Source of the DNA: Nocardioides sp. Root140
GTDB lineage: Bacteria; Actinomycetota; Actinomycetes; Propionibacteriales; Nocardioidaceae
Direction of reading: 5' to 3'
DNA: 64,000 bases
NCBI RefSeq assembly: GCF_001426745.1
Contig: NZ_LMFI01000014.1
Span: forward strand, 1,404 to 65,403
The position numbers were made by a program, and so were the translations under genes. The notes below the pieces were generated by a model. That model saw nothing but the letters and a program-made list of their open reading frames with translations. It made no database searches and had not been told where the DNA came from. Shown here piece after piece: positions 62,099-64,000 of the stretch. Position 1 is the first letter of the stretch, and every line of letters starts with the position of its first letter.

Positions 62099-62732
62099 CC
62101 ACCTCGGCCAGCACCTCCAGCTCATCACTGATGATGCCGTTGACCCCGAGGTCGACCATCAGGTCCAACATCGTCAGGTCGTTGATCGGCCAGGTCATCA
62201 CGACCTCGACATGACGCCGGAGCTTGGCCACGACCGCCCCGTCGAGCAGCGAGTTGTGGACCGAGACGCCATGGATGCGGCCACCTCTCACCTTCTCCCA
62301 CAGGCCGCCGAGCTCCCGTGCATTGCGGGCGGAGAGCACCGGCTGCACGTGCTCGAGCACGGCCACCTCCTCGACCGCGCGCCAGTTGCGACCGCAGACG
62401 AGGACCGGCCGGCGGTGTCCGCGGGTGCCCAGCAACCGGGCCACGGCGGCACCGACACCGGTGCCGATGCCCTTGAGGTCGAGCATGAACGTGGTGCCGT
62501 GCCGATCGGCCTCGAGCAGCTCGCGGAGGCCGAGCCGTGGCGCCGTCACCGGGACCAGCTCCCAGCGGTCCCAGAGGAACGGGAACGGGCCGGCGCTCTT
62601 GAGGTGGGTTGCCTCGAGGCGGTTGCGGTGCCGGTGGATGTCGCACTCGATCACGTCGACGCCGAGCCGGTTTGCCTCGTGCAGCGCGGTGAGCGAGTTG
62701 CCGGCCCGGTGCGCGATCGCGAGCAGGCTCAC
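62082..62732 (-). CDS. glycerophosphodiester phosphodiesterase family protein
   Basis: A 216-aa protein starting at a GTG that overlaps the PAP2-gene stop (GTGA). The GDPD core is LLAIAHRAG with H8-R9, VIECDIH with E29 and D31, H43 as a second His, and FMLDLKG near 90. The PENT segment that normally follows the first motif is missing and the chain is short, so it is a reduced member. GDPD enzymes release glycerol-3-phosphate from lipid head groups. Co-transcription with PAP2 and flippase-like genes suggests lipid or envelope work. Confidence 0.8.
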   Translation of the reverse strand: MSLLAIAHRAGNSLTALHEANRLGVDVIECDIHRHRNRLEATHLKSAGPFPFLWDRWELVPVTAPRLGLRELLEADRHGTTFMLDLKGIGTGVGAAVARLLGTRGHRRPVLVCGRNWRAVEEVAVLEHVQPVLSARNARELGGLWEKVRGGRIHGVSVHNSLLDGAVVAKLRRHVEVVMTWPINDLTMLDLMVDLGVNGIISDELEVLAEVVRRRD

Positions 62733-63454
62733 GACGCCACCCGGAGGACGCGGCCGGGCGACCGACGTACCCGTCGATGCTCGAGCGCGACGCTCGCCGC
62801 GTGGCCGATGAGCGCCAGGAGCAGCCCGGCCGCGACGTCGAGGATGAAGTGGTTGCCGGTCACCACCACTGCCACCGCCATCAGCACCGGCATGGCGAGG
62901 CCGAAGGCTCGGAGCGCCACCGAGGAGGAGGCGCTGATGATCGCGATGCCGATCAGCAGGTCCCATCCGGCGTGCAGGCTCGGCATGGCGGCGTACTGGT
63001 CGACGAAGGCAGGCGGCTGGAGCACGCGGTAGGACAGCGACCGCTCGCTCACACTGTCCATGAACCCGAGGCCGGCCAGCCGGGGCGGCGCCACCGGGTA
63101 GAACACGAAGATGGTCATGCCCAGCAGCCCGGAGACCAGCATGGCGTCACGGAGCCGGAGGAACACGGCGCGGTGCCAGATGCCGGTCCAGAGCATCGTC
63201 GCACCGATGACCGGCCAGTGCCCCCAGATGTAGACCCAGTTGGCCAGGGTGGCCAGGAGGGCGGACTCGGTGAACGGCGCCTGGAGGGTCTTCTCGACGT
63301 AGATGCCGAGGGCCTGCTCCCACTCGACGATCAGGTGGGCGTGCTGGATCGCGGCGTCGACCGAGCCCTCGGTGGCTCCCCGGACACCGAAGTAGGCCCC
63401 GACGCCACTGACGACGAGGATGGCCTGTTTGAAGATCCACAACCAGCGAACCAC
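62729..63454 (-). CDS. PAP2-superfamily membrane phosphatase
   Basis: A 241-aa protein with about six membrane helices. The phosphatase motifs are MPSLHAGWDLL near 155 (C2-type, S-x-H) and GNHFILDVAAG near 200 (C3-type), with a candidate C1 Lys/Arg segment upstream. This spacing resembles the AUR1-like PAP2_3 group that exchanges inositol-phosphate or other lipid head groups. The GTG at 63454 is preceded by GGGAGGG. Likely to act on phospholipid or polyprenyl phosphate. Confidence 0.82.
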   Translation of the reverse strand: MVRWLWIFKQAILVVSGVGAYFGVRGATEGSVDAAIQHAHLIVEWEQALGIYVEKTLQAPFTESALLATLANWVYIWGHWPVIGATMLWTGIWHRAVFLRLRDAMLVSGLLGMTIFVFYPVAPPRLAGLGFMDSVSERSLSYRVLQPPAFVDQYAAMPSLHAGWDLLIGIAIISASSSVALRAFGLAMPVLMAVAVVVTGNHFILDVAAGLLLALIGHAASVALEHRRVRRSPGRVLRVAS

Positions 63455-63525
63455 TGACCCTCCCTGCCCCCAGTGTGCGCGAAGGCGCGCCAGGTTTCCT
63501 CCCGAATAAGAGGGAGGACTGCAGG

Positions 63526-64000
63526 TCAGGCAGCTGCCGTGTGGCGGATCATCCGTCGGGTCGCGATCAGGCTGGCGCCGCCGAGGGCCAGGGCGGGCAG
63601 CCAGGCGACGGCCGCCTTGAGGGTGACCGCAGCCGCGGCCGCGGTCCACGGGACGCCGAGGGCGACCAGACCGACCACGAGCGCGCCGTCCCGGGGACTC
63701 GCACCGTTGGGACCCGGTACGGCGCCCGCGACCTGGCTGGCGCCGAACGCACCGAGCAGCTCCAGCGGCGAGAGCGTGTAGCCAGTCGCGCCCAGGGTGC
63801 CGAGCAGCAGCATGGCGATCGACGCCTGGTAGGCGGCCGAGAGGGCCAGCGCGTGCGCGAAATTCTTCGGCGGCGGCAGCGGCCCGAGCGGGAGCAGCTT
63901 CGGGCGGACGCGCCTGACCACGAGGAAGCCCACGACGAACGCCAGCCCGATGCCCAACGCGGTGAGCATCATGCGCCACGGGAGTGCCGACCCGGCGAAC
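63526..64000 (-). CDS. flippase-like / LPG-synthase-type membrane protein, N-terminus beyond the window
   Basis: At least 158 residues, open to the right edge. Several membrane helices and the stretch FGASQVAGAVPGPNGASPRD then GALVVGLVALGVPW fit the C-terminal core of the UPF0104/YbhN (lysylphosphatidylglycerol synthase TM region) family, where PxxGGxG-type loops occur; here it is PGPNG. The frame continues upstream of the first visible ATG (63972) without a stop, so most of the protein lies outside. The family moves or modifies lipids at the membrane. Confidence 0.65.
   Translation of the reverse strand, partial: FAGSALPWRMMLTALGIGLAFVVGFLVVRRVRPKLLPLGPLPPPKNFAHALALSAAYQASIAMLLLGTLGATGYTLSPLELLGAFGASQVAGAVPGPNGASPRDGALVVGLVALGVPWTAAAAAVTLKAAVAWLPALALGGASLIATRRMIRHTAAA

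Noticed and set aside
1..64000. CRISPR arrays, rRNA and tRNA genes, insertion sequences
   Set aside because: No regularly spaced repeat, rRNA stretch, cloverleaf, transposase or integrase was recognised on reading both strands.

Overview
The window looks like chromosomal DNA of a high-G+C actinobacterium, most likely of the Nocardioides/Nocardioidaceae kind. The signs are G/C-rich third codon positions, frequent GTG starts, GTGA/ATGA/TGATG stop-start overlaps, an ergothioneine cluster, a DUF222-HNH gene and a Septum_form-type secreted protein. The assignment comes from sequence style and gene content only. No rRNA, tRNA, CRISPR array, integrase or transposase was recognised.

Left part (about 1-12.4 kb) is accessory DNA: an HD phosphohydrolase, a von Willebrand A protein, an OLD-like ATPase/TOPRIM nuclease, a HigB/HigA-type toxin-antitoxin pair whose antitoxin carries a metalloprotease domain, a GIY-YIG nuclease, a helicase-IV-like UvrD protein with an inserted nuclease-like domain, and a DUF262/DUF1524 (GmrSD-like) restriction protein.

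The centre (12.7-37.1 kb, minus strand) is a 24-kb run of six genes. In transcription order they are a SNF2 helicase (DrmD-like), a 1550-aa adenine methyltransferase (DrmMI-like), a 2078-aa DEAD/DEAH helicase with DUF1998 and a C-terminal nuclease-like region, a UvrD-like helicase with a possible RelE-like N-terminus, a 1112-aa protein of unknown family, and a second 1662-aa helicase with DUF1998. Four of the five junctions are stop-start overlaps; the fifth is an 87-bp gap. The content resembles class 1 DISARM, but no drmC phospholipase-D gene is visible, there are two DUF1998 helicases, and the last two genes could be a Druantia III-like pair. Upstream lies a zinc-ribbon DUF726 lipase-like protein.

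The region 38.97-44.14 kb is the most unusual. Four contiguous minus-strand genes (ARPP-1 domain protein, ADP-ribosylglycohydrolase fused to a tyrosine/dual-specificity phosphatase, a 145-aa protein of unknown family, and a macro/SLOG-like + SIR2 protein) are divergent from an NrtR-like NUDIX regulator whose Nudix box is degenerate. Every recognisable part concerns NAD+ or ADP-ribose, so I read it as a regulated NAD/ADP-ribose signalling or defence cassette.

The right part (44-64 kb) is mostly ordinary chromosome and visibly richer in G+C (one sampled 60-base line at 48241 has 48 G/C; one at 30601 has 35). It holds two paralogous DUF429-RusA fusions, a BRCT protein, YjbQ, a RibD_C protein, egtB-unknown-egtD, a DUF222-HNH nuclease, a secreted lipoprotein nuclease, a helix-hairpin-helix membrane protein, a TetR/esterase/Baeyer-Villiger monooxygenase/PucR-type ketone module, two hotdog thioesterases divergent from an HxlR regulator, and GDPD, PAP2 and flippase-like membrane genes running off the end.
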